Positions 34,400-48,548 of a stretch of DNA of 64,000 nt are shown piece by piece. Positions within the stretch are counted from its first letter, which is position 1; each line of letters opens with the position of its first letter. The stretch comes from Gnetum montanum (lineage: Eukaryota; Streptophyta; Gnetopsida; Gnetales; Gnetaceae), in contig MNCI01037842.1 in NCBI GenBank assembly GCA_015680685.1, positions 233,766-297,765 of the forward strand, written 5' to 3'. The notes below the pieces were generated by a model, which saw only the letters and a list, made by a program, of their open reading frames with translations, was not told the origin of the DNA and ran no database searches. The position numbers were made by a program, and so were the translations under genes.

Positions 34400-35138
34400 A
34401 ACTAGAACCCTGATTATTACATTATAGGGAAGGATTATAAGATATCAATTTGTAATTCATTTTTTTAAGTCTTATCCTTCTTACTAATTTTGAGGTGAAG
34501 GCCTTGGAAGAAAAGTGCAAAATGGTGCTTAACCCAGATCTTCCCATAATGGTAGGATAGTTATCTATCATCTTTCTATGTAGTTTGATCATTAAGAAAT
34601 CAACTAGATATGACCAACTTATCAAGGTTATTATTATATCATTCATTTATTCCACAAGATATGTGTAAGCTTAATCTAATAGATCTAAGTGAATATTGAT
34701 ACTTTTGAGAGAAGGAAGTTCTCACTTAAGGTTCTACTACATTGAAGTAATATTGATTTCTAATCAATAGTCACAAAGAGCTAAGCAATAACCACTTTCA
34801 TCAATTTAAAAATTGATTATAAAAATACAGGAATCTAATCACTTTTTGAAGGTCTCCTTCTTTGACTTGGAAATTATAGCAAGACCATTTTCAACAAGTG
34901 CCATCTTATTTAACTTTCTAGACATTCATAAAAAATTTATCCTTAAAGTAGATGGTTTGAATTGATAACATTTAGGAAATAAAATAGGTATCTCTTCGAT
35001 GTGGATGTCCATATTTCTTATGTTATTATCCTCTCGACAAGATAAAGAGGATGATGTGGATCCTATTCCATAATGTCCATGGTTGTTCTTGTAATAGAAT
35101 CTTTGGCCATGGAACTTTGAACTCATGCTCACAATCAA
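34400..35138 (-). pseudogene. Athila-like protease and gag-protease linker
   Basis: MIDNYPTIMGRSGLSTI on minus (within 34422-34646) corresponds to the second protease motif PxIxGRPWLxT. After it comes a weak match to the following YISCRSGxMTI region. The open piece 34926-35138 upstream is basic and Asn/Ser-rich with no clear motif. The catalytic Asp region was not found. The order protease-RT on the minus strand fits the RT at 33114-34110. Confidence 0.5.
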
Positions 35139-38100
35139 ATTAACAAGTGTTTGATGGTATTATCAAGTAGCATACATGAAAGTAGAATCAACATAGTAGG
35201 CAATATCATAGAATTTGGATTAGTTTAGTTGTGGTTGACTAGGGACCCTACCTTACATGGGATTAGGAAGTAGAAGCTATTAAAACTATTGTATTTGAGT
35301 AGTTGGTTGGATAAGAATACTTGATGTAGATAGGTATTATTGAGGAGTTATCTTAGGCATTTGATAGGTACCTCCTAGAGTATATTGAAAGTAGGAATTA
35401 TTGGAAAGTGTCATCTGTTATTGCATCAAAGTAGGAAGATTTCATAGAGCAACACCCTAAGTGTTGTATTCTCTTTGGCGTATTATCCATAAGTTAGAGT
35501 CTTGGGTACATCATATGGGCTTTTTTGACATTAAGACTATCTTTATTATTTTCGATTCAACAATATACATCATTTATAGTGTAGTTTCTAGATCTCTATC
35601 TTTGACATGCTAGAAATAATGTTTTGCATCATTAATAGCATTGTTTTAGTTATTCTTCTAGTTTTAATATTTGACATTAACTCTAGTGTCTATTCTATTT
35701 CTAGCTTTTGATGTTTAGCATCAATCCCACTTTTGATGTTTGGTATCAATATTCACTTTTATAACACACTAACTCTTCAACATATGATGTCATCTCTAGT
35801 GTTGATCTAGCAATTGATGTTTAACTTAAGTCTACATATCTACATGTCAATTTTGCTATCTACAAGCTTCTAGAATCTTCTAGAAGATTCCATGGATTCC
35901 AATGCATTATGTATTCATGATCCATGAAGCATTTTTTGGCTGTAAATTGAAGGATATTTCTAAAAATAAAGGGGTTACCTTTTTGAACTTTTAGTAAATG
36001 CTTTTAGCTAGTACTTATTAGACTCTTTATCTCTCTTTCTCTACTATGGTTGGCATTCTTTGGGATTGGTCATTTGAAAAACATCTTCTAAAGGCTTTTC
36101 CTTTTTGCAAAATAACTACCATTTTCCTTCTATCCTGCTAATGCATTATATCCCCTTCCTATTTTATTGTTGACACATGAATAAATCATTGGAATTAGGT
36201 TAATACATTGATACGATCCTTTTTTCTACTTTGTTGACATTCAATATACTATTGTTTCCATCAAGTTTGCATTAGGTATGTGCATTGGAAAAGGAATAGG
36301 GTAATGTAGCTTCTTGTTAGATGCATTTGATCCCTAGTACATCTCTTGGAATATTTTTAGGAAGCTTTTGTTCCTCTTATTTTCTTTGTAATTTTGATTG
36401 ATCCCTCTTTAGTTTTCTATTTCTAAATTTCATCCAAATCCATTTTAGAACTATTGGCAGTGTTTATGTTCTAGGTCTAGGCTTTTGTAGATCTGTCTCT
36501 TTTTAAATTTTTTATATTACTAGCTAAATATATGATCATTTGTCTTTCTTATGCTATACAGTGCTCTATTTTATTTTCCTCTATGGTATACACTTTTCTC
36601 TGCTTGTTTTCTACAAGCTATTTCACACATACAAATATTTCTTTTTTCTTGATACTCATCAATGTTTTGGCAAATACATTCAGCCTGGATTATTGAATTA
36701 TATTTCATGAAATGTATGTATTCTTTATATTCTAGGAAATGTTTTTGAAAAATTAGTTTCCTAGGCTATATGATGGCCATTAGATTGCCTAGCTTAGTTT
36801 CATATTAGGTAGTGTCAAATCTAGGTATGATGATGAATCCTACCATAACATCTTTCTACTACTAGAAAGAGAACCTTTGCAAAACTAAGCATTATTTCTA
36901 AGATATAATTTGTATCATTTTCATATTTTGATCAAATTCTCCTAAGTGTTTCTAATGTTTTATGTTGATACATTGACATCATATCATTTCTCTATGACTC
37001 TAATGTCATTTGTAAGCTTTTCTTACTGTTAACTCTAACTGACATGCCACATCAAAACATCAACATTGCATTATTTCTCTATGATTTCAACATTCTCTTT
37101 AAAATTGAGGCTTCTTACCTTTTTTTTACTTGTAAACCTATTTTCAAGAACAATCTGACACATTGATATCATCCTTGTGAAGTCACATCATTTCTATAAA
37201 TGTTGCTATGGCATCATCATCTATGTTAAGTTTCTCTAGAATATAGAAGCTGATGGATTGATAGAGACATCAAGGATTTTAAATTATACTAATCCTAAAA
37301 GACTACAAAATATATTGTGCCAAATGGAAGCAAGACTATATTTTGACACTTAATTTATTTAAGCCCATGGTAAAATATGAGCACACTAATAAGCTACCAT
37401 CTTTTCTTCCCACTCTTGATTACCCAATTGAACTAGATGATGAGGAAGCTAAGAAGATGGCCAAATTCATCCTAGAGAATGATAAGATGTAGGAACATTT
37501 TCACCTATAAATCAAATAATCTAGGATGAAAAACATTCTAGATCAACTTCTTCACCTACACATTATTCTTAGATTAATAAGAGGAAGTGTTACCTCTGAG
37601 TCTAATATCCACTTGAAAGATAAAGATGAAGAGTAACTAGCAAGGGAACTTGGAAAAATAAACTCTTTCTCTTATCACATCCATATCATCAACATCTTAA
37701 TTGCATAAGTTACTACACGTAGATCTCTTTCATGCACAACTAAACCTTTTAGCCTTTCATACTTTTATTTAATCATACAAGTTATTTCCATCTAATAATG
37801 CTAGCAATCAGTACTTTAATTTTTAATTCTATATTATTCTTTTGAAATAATTCATTCTATTCCTCAACCATAGCTTATCATACTTTATTTTTAACCCTTT
37901 TTAGTTTTTGTTCCTACTACAAAACCATTCAACATTCCTCAAGCTACTAACATATTCTCGTTTCTCGTATACCCATCAAATATAACCTTCTTGTGTATAA
38001 TCAATACCACATCCTTGGGAACCATTCCTCATGTGCATCCTCCCTTAACATCCATACCCACTACTATACCATAACTTATCATCAATTTCCCTAGAATAGA

Positions 38101-38200
38101 TCCATAACTACTTACATTACTTAATAACATGATGCTCCATCTTCAAAAAAATGAAGAAAAAATGGCAAAGGTGATAAAAATGTGAGGAAATTTAATCCCC
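35139..38200. other. No recognisable gene
   Basis: AT-rich. The gag of the minus-strand Athila-like element and the 5' LTR and leader of the plus-strand element that begins about 38.2 kb are expected here, but neither was recognised. Loose direct repeats of words such as TTTTGATGTTTGGTATCAAT occur at 35.7-35.85 kb. Confidence 0.35.
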
Positions 38201-38219
38201 TATAAGCTATGCAATTTCT

Positions 38220-38960
38220 TTTGTAGTCTTTCATAGTGAAGTTTTGCTACCTACTTTCACTATGTACAATGATGAAACAAGGAACTCCATGAATCATGTG
38301 GTCATTTTTAGGAATGAATGCATGGTTATGGTCCCTTACCCACATATTGTGCTATGGAAGAGCTTTAGAATGGTATAAATTCCTAGCACATGGATTTATC
38401 ATCTTTCTAGAACAATTCCTAGCAAAATGTTTTGAACATTTTTAGTTTAATGTACCTCAAACCATGTGCATGATGTTTCATTTTCATTAAGCAAGCTCCA
38501 AATAAGATTTTTTGATAAATTCATTTCTTGATGAATAACAACATCAAAGAAACTACCTTATCATTTCAAAAAATGTCATTTGAAATACATCTTGAATGTT
38601 GTAGTGGTTAACTACATTTGTAAAAGGAGGGCTTATACTAAGCCTTATTCTTTAAATGATGATTTCTTTGTCACTAGATGCATTGAAGAAAAAATCATTC
38701 AACAGATTGATTAAGTATCCATATCAATTTGTAACAAGGCTAAAAAGGCTATCAAATAAGAGAAATAACCACCAACTTCTATGGGTATTTCTTCTTTCTA
38801 TAAGGAATAAAAAAATGCTTCCTCAACTACTTCCTATGCAACTCAAAAATGAAGGTCTCAAAGAAGTAGAGACCAGTACACAAAGATACCTATCAAGTAT
38901 TCTTTTCTTCTAGAAAGTCTTCTTAATGATAGCTACCCTAAGAAAAAAAAATTCTCTAAT
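38220..38960 (+). pseudogene. gag of a second Tat-like element
   Basis: LPTFTMYNDETRNSMNHVVI and FRNECMVM at 38.25-38.33 kb match the retrotransposon gag opening (YNGxxDPxxHVxxFRxxM). A shifted frame gives LEWYKFLAHGFIISF, FLAKCFEHF and FNVP, corresponding to AxxWYxSLPPGSIxSF and KFxxHF. The rest is broken by stops; an open piece lies at 38656-38913. The same strand carries protease at about 40 kb and an RT start at about 46.7 kb. Confidence 0.65.
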
Positions 38961-39957
38961 CAAGTAAGAGGACACTACTATCACATTTAGATGATAGCTA
39001 TGGATTCTTCTTAAAGACAAGAAGGTAACTCTAAGGTGCATAAGTGGCAAGATTACCAAAAATATTACTACTATCACAAATAACTATAGGAACGTAAAGG
39101 ATAACATCTTGGATCTCATTAATAAGGACAAGATAGTAGGAAAGTGTAATCCATCCATTTTTCATCCACACAATCAATAACTTTAAGTATTCAAGAATTC
39201 CTTGGGAGCTTGAGACACAATTTTAACTTTCAAGCTTAAATATAAAGCTTGTAAGTTTCAACCTAGAGAGGCTTATATGTTTGCCTAATTATGAATAGCC
39301 TAGGCAATCATCACTATAGCATAAGAAACCTTATGTGATCTAATAGTCTGACTACACTACTACATCATCCAAGCCAAATTATTCTTCTCCATCATCCTAT
39401 CACATCCGTGCTACTAATTTCCATAGTTCTACTTCTTCTCACCCTATCCATCCATCCAACATTCATTCTAGTTCACATTTTTCTAAACCTCCAACATCCA
39501 TTACAACCTAAACATATGTCTTTCCCTCATCTTACTTGAAAATCCTTGCTCACATTCAACAAAAATTGAGTCATTCTTAGCTAAATAGAAGGAGAAGATC
39601 ACTAATTCACTGAAGAAACCTTCTAAAAGAACAAATAAGGTTTCCTTTCAACAATAATAGGAGACTACTTTCTCAACCAGCCTCACCACCTTCTTCTAAT
39701 CCTATATAGCTAGTTATAGTAGCATCTACTTTATAAGCATCTTAGCAAAAAAAAAACAATAAGATCTTACATTAGATGACTACCATTGTCTATTCTAAGA
39801 GCATTAATGGATCCTTGTATGATCTCATGACCTATAAAAAACATTGGGATGTACTATATTATGTTTTTAAGAGAATCATGGTCACAAGTAACATTCATGT
39901 AGAAACGAAAGCCATTCCTTATTTTTTATTTTATTTTCTTACTATGGATAAGATAGT

Positions 39958-40430
39958 TTGAACTTCCATGGTAAGAACATCAAGATTGATTTGAAGGCAA
40001 GAGATATCTATCAACTATCACTCTACATTACCATCAAGGTGCTTCCAAAAGCATTAGTTCTAGTCATACATGTTGATGACATTGTTGGATTAAATGTGAT
40101 CACATGGACTATTATCAAGTATATCAATCTCCATGATCAGTATCTTTCAATGAAACCTATACTAACCTTATTTCATTTAATTACATACAAATATAGGTTA
40201 TAGGTTCCATTAGATTACCTTTCATGATAGGTAGTGTTGTATAATCTAAGGTCATTTTTATGGTGATACAAAAGTGACTTGGTGTCAAAAATATTATAGG
40301 ATAACCATGGATAGCTTAACACTATGCTATATATTCTTCCATACATTAGGAGTTGCATATCCATATTTGCAACTATAAGATAGTCATCTCTATGAATAAA
40401 TAGATCTTGAGTGTCTCTCACCTACATTAA
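39958..40430 (+). pseudogene. Aspartic protease of the second Tat-like element
   Basis: LVIHVDDIVGLNVITWTIIKY corresponds to VLVDDGAxLNVIxxxTLKH, with the catalytic Asp kept and Gly-Ala lost. After a shift, VVLYNLRSFLW...YKSDLVSKIL*DNHG...SCISIF matches the IGSVxYxxxFxVxxxxxxxNILLGRPWI...SxxHxCIKF stretch. Stops interrupt it. It cleaves the element's polyprotein. What follows is not RT but about 6 kb holding an antisense gene, as in the 18.7-kb element. Confidence 0.65.
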
Positions 40431-41139
40431 GAAGTCCAATATTATTAACTTAGTGGGAAACTAGCTAATAGTAAGCTTGAAGCTACAGAAAAACTTAGAA
40501 TTCCTTTTACTCCTAAAAATTCTCTGATTACCATAGATTTTATAGACTTTGGTAATGATTTTATTTTTGATATCAAGTTTTTTGACTTGGGCTTTGGTGT
40601 ACTAGGCATATCCTCACCTAAGAAGAAGGATTTTGCTGATCCTTCTTATTTAATAGCTTAAAAATTCATTGTGAATACAATAATCTTATATTAATAATCT
40701 CTTTCAACCTTTCTTATTTACTACTATGTGATGAACATCTACTAGCACCTGTTAGGATTTTCTTTAATTGATATTTTTGCATTGTTTGCTATCATTAGGG
40801 AATATTTCTTAGTGAACAAAATGAAAAATATCTTTCTACTTTAAATATTTCTTAATTAATTATTATTATTAGGAAACATGAATTTAATAATTTGTTATTA
40901 GCTTTGACATATCACATTAATTTTAGCTATTGATACACAAATGATGGCTAAGTCAAAATTCATGTGACGAAGAATTTTTTTATTATTTTCTTAAACTCTT
41001 GTACAACTGATATACATCATAACATTTAACATATCTTACTATAACATCAAACATGATTGACATTTTATATAATTCTTTTTTAGATATAAATAACATTGAA
41101 AAAATAAGAAAATACAAAAACAAATAATGCTCAACAACC
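40431..41139. other. Spacer between protease and the second antisense gene
   Basis: A plus-strand open frame at 40500-40660 (IDFIDFGNDFIFDIKFFDLG) may still be the tail of the protease polyprotein. The rest is AT-rich. Unlike the 18.7-kb element, no hairpin-repeat array is visible here. Confidence 0.35.
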
Positions 41140-44100
41140 TTATTCATCCCCAATAGCTTTCTTCTTTGCTTCTTCATCAATCTACATTGGAGTTGGCTCT
41201 TTTCCTAGTCTTTGGCTACTTTCCTTAAGGTTTTTCATAAAAATAAAGATAAAAAAATTAGTTTCGTTTTATTTTTTCACTTAGATAAAATAAAATAGAA
41301 TGATTACCTAAAGTTTTGATGCTTATCCTATGTCTCTTAGTATATTTTTAATATCCAATTTTCTATCTCCTCTAAGCTTAGATTGGTTGTGTCTAATATG
41401 TCAAATGTTGAGCTAGAAATCTTTAATACAATGCTTACCCACTCATCTTTGTAGGATTTCAAATCTTCGATGGAGATATCATCATTATTCCCTTTCACTA
41501 TAGGTTCTCCTTCGAAACCTCTCTATTCTTCCTATAGTATGGTAATCACCACATTGTTTGCAAAATCTTTAAACAACTCTTCTAACTTGTTCTATTTAAT
41601 AGATAGACTTTTTTTTCTCTACATAAAATATTTTATTTTCTTTCAACCATCTATGGTACTCTCTTTTGTACCACCATTTATTATTTTGGTGCTTCCTGCT
41701 CCAGTTCTCTCATGCTACTACTGAGTTTCTTAGATTGATCATGGAATGCATCATGGACAAGGCTAACTACTTTTTCATCAGTTCTCTCATGCTACTACTG
41801 AGTTTCTCTCCAATATGCATGCGAGGAGGGTTGTGTCTAACCAAGTTACGACCTTTAATTTATGCTTCCAATAGCTTCACATGTTTAGACAACATCCGTA
41901 TTTGACATTCACCTACTTTTTTATCTTTTCATGATTGCTCTAACAAATCTAGGAATATGGTGTTGATGTTGGTATGCAACATGGCCAATACTCCCACATC
42001 CTTATCATAGTTGAGAGAAAATCTTATTTTGTCAACAATAGTATTCTCTTTTGCTATATCTACATTTATTACTAGATCATAAAAAGTAACTTTATCCCTA
42101 TCTAACTTTATTTTTATTTTTGCATAGTAAATAAGAACATCAAATGCTCTACTTCTAAACAATGATTTTCTTCTATAGTAATAATGTTTCTAACTTACCT
42201 AGGGATATTAAATTCAATTTTATCTCCATATCCTATACCAAGTCTTCCAATGTTATCTTCTTGTCTTCTATTTAAGTTTACAGTTTTCTTTTCATCTTTA
42301 GCAAAGAGGAGAAAATGGTTAAGTTTCTTTAACATTATTATAATCAACATATAAAATTTTGAGGTAATGTCATTTACACTTAACATATGACATGGAATTC
42401 TTAAAAATTTTCACTTTTGCGACACTTAAAATTAATTTTTCATTGGTGAACTAATGTCTATCAAAGGTCAAGAAGTGATCTTGAACTTTGGAAGTTCATC
42501 TCTTTCTCTATCTTAAACATCCTATTCCTTTTGACTTTTTTCATTGAGGTTTAAATTAAAGAGGCTAGAAAATGATATACTTTCTTCATCCCCTTTATTT
42601 TTATTTAATGAAAAAAAGTCATTCAAAAAATCTTTCTCTTCTTCGCACATACCTTTCTTTTAATCTTCAGGAATTAAATGAAGGCTAGAATGTAGCCTTT
42701 TCACATCATGTTCTAGTGCTCTTCTATCTTGGCTAACTTTTTCAAGAAAAAATAGCTAAGTATTAGTGTCACATAATTTTCTATTAACTTCAAAATTATG
42801 AACTACATTGTGTTAATGAAACTTAGTGTAAAAATTATATAAAATAAAAAAATCATAAATAGTTACATATTTGTATCTCTAATTTCTCATGGAAGACTTT
42901 TACTTTTAAGGTATTGGAGAAGATTTCCTCTACAAAAAGAGATTTCGTTTTTCTTAACACTTGTTCTTTTTCCACAGTTGTAGATCTACTCTCTAAGATT
43001 CTCTTCATTTGTGCTTCTATGTTACTGCATATTTTCTTTTGGAATTTCTCAATGCTATTAGACATTGAGTACCCAACCTCTTCTTTGATCTTTGACTTTG
43101 ACATCAAAGGACTATCACCTTTGATGCTATAGGTAGACATCACACTTTCCAATTGTTGGCACAATGGGTGCTTGAATTCTACCTTCAAAGCAACATCAAC
43201 TTGATTCTCTTCTCCTTGGAAAAATAACATTGCCACTACCTTTATTAAGTTGTAATAAAACCTAAAATTAAGTTGCTTCCTCACTATCTTTCTCTTTCCC
43301 TTATTGTCCTCTTAGAGTAGCTTTTCCATTTCTTCCACTACCTCTTGATAGATTACTAATACCTAGCCAATTTTACTCCCTTAGTTCATTGCCTCATACA
43401 ACCTATATAAGCACCTAGGGCTAGGTTCAATTTCTATCCTATCTTATTATAAAAGAGTCTCTCAATGAACAAAGGGATCAACTTATTCAAGTCTTCACTA
43501 TTTCCTTTATGGACAGTAATGGTGTCCTTCTCTAACCCAATCCACCCTTCTATAACTACCAATACTATTGAATCTAAATTCAAACTATCAATTATTATTA
43601 TTTTTCTTTATAAATCCCAAAAAATACTTTAGTATAGCTAGATCCCAAGTGATGATCACTTTTTTCTAGTCTATATGCATAATTAAAATTACTTTTTCTA
43701 CTAAATAATTCTTTAGTAGGCCCGCCCACTTTTTCATGCTATGGTAGGAGTACTTTAAGCCTAAAGCACATAAAATTATCATTCTATTGAACTTTCCAAA
43801 ATAATTTATACCTTCCTCTTCAAAAAGTCACTTTTGGATGCTTTGCACTTCTATGTGGACCTCACCTCAAACTCTTTAACTACTTCCATGATGTTAATCA
43901 ACTTAGTATCATCAATGATTATTTGAGCTTCAAATAAGCATATACCACCATTAGCTAATTTAATCTTTTATTCTAAAAATAACAAAAATACATAAAAATA
44001 AACTAATTTTTACTTACTATTTGTTCTCATGATGATTCTTGACCACTTTAGCCACTCTACATTTTCACTATGGGTTTTATTCCACATTGGATGAAGCATC

Positions 44101-46093
44101 CTTGATTATTATACTCATTCCAAAACTTGTACAATCTTAGCCCCTTGCACTATACATTGAAATGGAACATCACCTAACATCTCTAATTTCGATGTTGGCA
44201 AAGATTTTGCAACAAGTCATGTAGAAATGCTAAATGATAAGGACTTTGTACATCTGAATCATTGAATCTACACATAAAAAAACGTCAAAGTTAGTTTCTT
44301 TTAGGCAATAAAAGGCTAACTTTTCCTAGCTCTTAAACTCCTATCTCATCTCTTAATCAACATTTAATAGCATGGTGAGTTGGACATTGTCTTGCAAATC
44401 TAGATTTATAGTAGTAATGTGGTATTAACATTGAACTATAGATATTATCTCTACCTCCATAGTTTGTCCAAGCATTTGTTGTAGACCAAGACATCCCTGG
44501 ATAAATTTTTGAGATCAAACTAAAGCTTAGAAGAGAATCCCACAAGGATTTCCTCCAAAGCTTGCAAAACCACCTCTTCACCTAGCTTAGTCGAAATCAC
44601 CACTTGGAACTGAGTAATGTAGAACCTCAATAATTATACATCTTCCTTCTTGGCCTATAAATTAGATGACATTAGTCTGTTATCATCAAATAGGATCTTG
44701 CTAAGATTTTGACCTACCTTCATCTCCTTATTTTCTAAGATGCTCCATTGATTTATGATGAAAAAGTATATAGGCTCGATCACAAAAGGCCTAGGTGTTG
44801 TAGCATCTTAGAACAAACAAAAAAGAAACACATGATTTTAGCATTCAAACATAGTATTACATTCAAACATTCACTACACTAAATTTCAAAACATCTTTAA
44901 ATCATTTTTATCTCATGTTAAAACTATCCTAAGTTTTCCACATGGTATGTCGACTTCTAGCTCATGACTTTGATGTCTTATGTTGAAAACACAAATTTTA
45001 TGTAGGACATCATTCTTCTATTTCTAATTCTTAGGATTTTGGAAAAAAATTGGTTAAAAATATTAGTTTTCTTTACTATGTAGATACACTTCATGTTGGT
45101 ATAAATTGATGTAGAGTGTTAAAAATAAAATCAAACATTTGGGAAAAAAAAACTTCTATAACTCTAATGTTTTATGTTATTTCTTTTAATGTAGAGGATT
45201 ATTCTTTGTCTACCTAAACTTTATAAAATAATTCATGTTTTCACATTAAAACCCTTAACATATCAATTCAAAAAATACATTTTATGTACAACATCATTCT
45301 ATGTATTCGAACACTTAAGCACTTGGTGAAAGCTCTCTGTTGTTGAAACCTCATGTCATGTTGTTTATAGGGAAAAATCCCAAAATCATGTTTTCTCAAG
45401 ATTTGAAAAAATGGTTGCAAATTTTCTAATCAAAACATCAAATTTTCTTCATCTTTGCCTATGCTACCTAATGCATCTAATAGATTTATCCTACAATAAC
45501 AAAACAATTGTAAAATTCTTTTTCCTAACTATCCTACTATTCAATACACTATAGTAGTGATGTCAAATCTACAATTTTACTTTATTTCATTATAAAAATC
45601 TATTGCAAAACCTATATTTTGATTTATTTCATGCACATCAATAATATAAACTATAAAATCAATGCATGCCTTCAATTTCTAGTGGTAAATCTGGAAAGCC
45701 CTTTTAAACCTCAAAAACTCAAACTACATGATGAAATTCTTGATTCTCATCATAGAATAAAATTAAAAGGTTAATCTAAGCATTAAAACTTATCTTAAAT
45801 CTCTACACAATATTGAATTCAAGCCTAGCATTATATCTCGCTAGCAAATCTTTCGAAAATTTGAAATTTAAGCATAATTGTTATGGAAAAACATTAGAAA
45901 TAGTAAAGCTTGGTAGAAAATTTATACCTAGTGTTTGGGTAACTCACATATGAGCTATAGAAGCAAGTGATTAGGGTTGAGGTAATTTTCCACTACTACT
46001 GCATCCACCTTTGTTCCCCTACTTATTGCTACTACTACTTGAAATGCTATTTTTGGATGTTTACTCTATTGTTACTTTTGCTTGTTCACGCAT
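41140..46093 (-). pseudogene. Second antisense, intron-containing extra gene
   Basis: On minus, ATG 46093 (MREQAKVTIE) opens a Ser-rich exon ending at a GTGAGT donor (45947). The next exon, 44806-44455, starts after a T-rich tract and CTAAG, reads PRPFVIEPIYFFIINQWSIL then GEEVVLQALEEILVGFSSKL, and ends at a GT donor. Exon 44267-44018 contains MLGDVPFQCIVQGAKIVQVL and ends at GTAAGT (44017). An exon from 43972 starts after TTATTTTTAG and reads NGGICLFEAQIIIDDTKLIN. Farther on, open pieces at 43284-42853 (coiled coil), 42386-42195 (ending CTAG|GTAAGTTAG) and 42162-41929 continue the gene. The last exon ends LGKEPTPM*IDEEAKKKAIGDE with TAA 41140-41142. Layout and C-terminal tail resemble the antisense gene at 16323-21073. 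Function is unknown. Confidence 0.6.
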
Positions 46094-46649
46094 AAATTCT
46101 TTAGTATTCTTGATGCAAAAGAAAGCTTTTGTTCCTAAATTTTCCTTCATCGACACTTTTATAGCTTAGAAACAACATGTGCCATAAGAATCTTAACATC
46201 CACTAACTTTTGATATAGCTTTGCTTAATTTGTAATGTTCTTTCTTAGGTGAAAAATATGACTTCTTCATTCTATCCTAGGTGAACATTTCTACCTATCT
46301 AGAGTCTCTACTTCAACCTCTAATCTTAATCCACCCTACAAGCTAGGTACATAAGGCTCTATACCCCTCTTTTTTTAATTTTTAACATTAATTCCAACCA
46401 ATATTGTGTCCTATTTTGATATTATAGAGGATCAAATTTTATCTTAGTAAAATATTTTTTCCTTCATCAAGAGCCTCTTCTAACCAATGATTAACTAATT
46501 GACATGCCAATACTAAGTTATATGGATGAACAAAAGACTCTTTAACTTAGTTCTCTTTTCTCTTTGGATCTTTGAGAGTCCATTCTAATTTCCTTGGAAA
46601 AGCATTTAATTACTTTTACTTGGGGATATAGTAACATGTCTAGTTTAAA

Positions 46650-46869
46650 TCCTAAGCTATTTTAACACAATATCATCTTGGAAGAAGGTTCCAAACCTAG
46701 TAAACAAAAGATTAAGAAAATTAATCCTACTATAGCTCTCACTATAAAAGAAGAGATAACTAAACTATATAATGCTAGATTTATCAATGCATTTAATATT
46801 CTAATTAGGTCTCTAACATGGTTGTACTTCCCGAAAAAGAATAATGGCATTCACCTATGTATTTGAAAA
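46650..46869 (+). pseudogene. RT N-terminus of the second Tat-like element (truncated)
   Basis: EGSKPSKQKIKKINPTIALT, IKEEITKLYNARFINAF and NNGIHLCI match the opening of plant gypsy RT (GxKPVKQKxRxxxPxxxxxVKEEIxKLLxAGFIxxF...GKxRxCxDFRDL). The frame ends in TGA (46864-46866) where the family has Arg-Val-Cys-Ile-Asp-Phe. Nothing downstream is recognisable, so the element is truncated or decayed beyond this point. Confidence 0.75.
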
Positions 46870-48540
46870 GCCTCAAAGAAAATGCATGCTACAGCTTAAA
46901 GCTCATAACCTAAAATTCGTCTTTTGATTTGGTGGAAATATAAAGGTAGATGCAACTACCTTGTTCTCCTTAGAAATTATGCATTATGACCTTGTATTGA
47001 TGGAATTTAGGATAGTTTTCAATTTAAAAATATGAAATTTGTAGCCCACACACTATAGATCTCATGCATCCTAGCTTGTATAGACAAAAAAAAAATGCCT
47101 CATTGGCTATGAATGCCTTGTATGCCAGATTGTGAAATCCAAAAAAGTATTCCACAAGCTGCAAATTCCATGTACTCTAGCTTGTGGGTGTTGAAAATCC
47201 TTCACAAGCTACAAAATTTAATATTTTTACCTCACATTCTAATCATTGCAACTCCACAAGCTATGCAACCTATAGGGACATCATGTAGGATTTGGGCTTT
47301 AAGCCCACAATGTATGGTGGTAGCGTATGTGTAAGAAATTATCTAAAATTACTCACATGTTGCTAAGAAAGTATCTAAAAAAGTTCTAGAATTTGCTAGA
47401 AATATTTCATCAATCATGATAAGATTAATCAACAAAAATCAATATCCCATAGCCTATTTAAGCCAAAGTTTGATTCATTAAATGGACTATAAGATCATTT
47501 TTCATTAACTAAACTTGAGAATTTTCAAGTAGTGCAGGTAGCCAAAAGTTCACAACTATTACTCCCAAGTGTAGGTCATCTAGAGCAAGACAAGAAAAAT
47601 CTATTCCTATGACAAGAGAAATCTAAGAGTAGATTGACTAGAGAAGAACAAGTGTTGATCCAATGGTAGCATATACCCTGTCAACTACATTTGATGTTAA
47701 AGATATTTCTATGTTTTCAAGTTTTCATAGCCCACAATCTATATTTCCTAAACCTTTTTTTCTTATAGTTCATTAATACAAAGTTTTAGTTTTTCTATTT
47801 TGCTACATTGTTTTGTCCATTTCTTTACTCTTCTTCTTAGATCTAGTACTTGAACCATTATTATATACATTCTTTGTCTTTATTTTCTAATTTTAGTAAC
47901 AAATCTCTAAGTCCTTGGATAATCAAAAAGAGCATCAAACCTATCTAGATCCTTTTTCAACACCCATGGATCCATGAGTGAAACTATTCCATGGTAGAAT
48001 TTTCAAATTTCCAACACCAAATTTTTCAAGTACCATAGTTTTCTAGTGCTAGAAGAAGGGCCTTCTCTCAACTTCTTCTCTAAAACTTGCTACAAAAATT
48101 ATTTCCATTAGTGTTGGCCTTAGCTTATGAGAATATTTAAACCTACAAATTTATGTTGACGTTCTTCAAAAACTAGTGTGTGGTCTACAACTTGCAAGTT
48201 TATGTTAACTTTTCCCCAAAACCCAACATGTGGCCTACAACCTACAAATTTAGAACAATTTTCACTTTAAATTTTTTTGAATAACAGTGTGTAGCACTAC
48301 CCTTATTTTCTACACTTTAAAGCATAAAAATTAATTATTTTTACAATGTAATGCATAACATTGCCATAGATCCTTGTACTACCTTTTTAATTGTAGCGCA
48401 CATCATCATCCTTGTATGTAGTATTTATACTTTGTATTCTTTTTAGTCATTTTCCCTTTTATATGCTCAAAAAAAATTTAAACAAATTTTGTTTTGAAAA
48501 TTATTACTTTGTAATTGTAGCACATTTATGATCGTATAGC
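46870..48540. other. No recognisable gene; short local repeats
   Basis: Words around CACAAGCTGCAAATTCC / CACAAGCTACAAAATTT / CACAAGCTATGCAACC recur at 47.15-47.27 kb. A roughly 60-base unit containing CTACAAATTTATGTTGAC is repeated two and a half times at 48.14-48.25 kb. This may be the LTR or leader of the element whose gag starts at 49067. Confidence 0.35.
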
Positions 48541-48548
48541 CTCATAAA

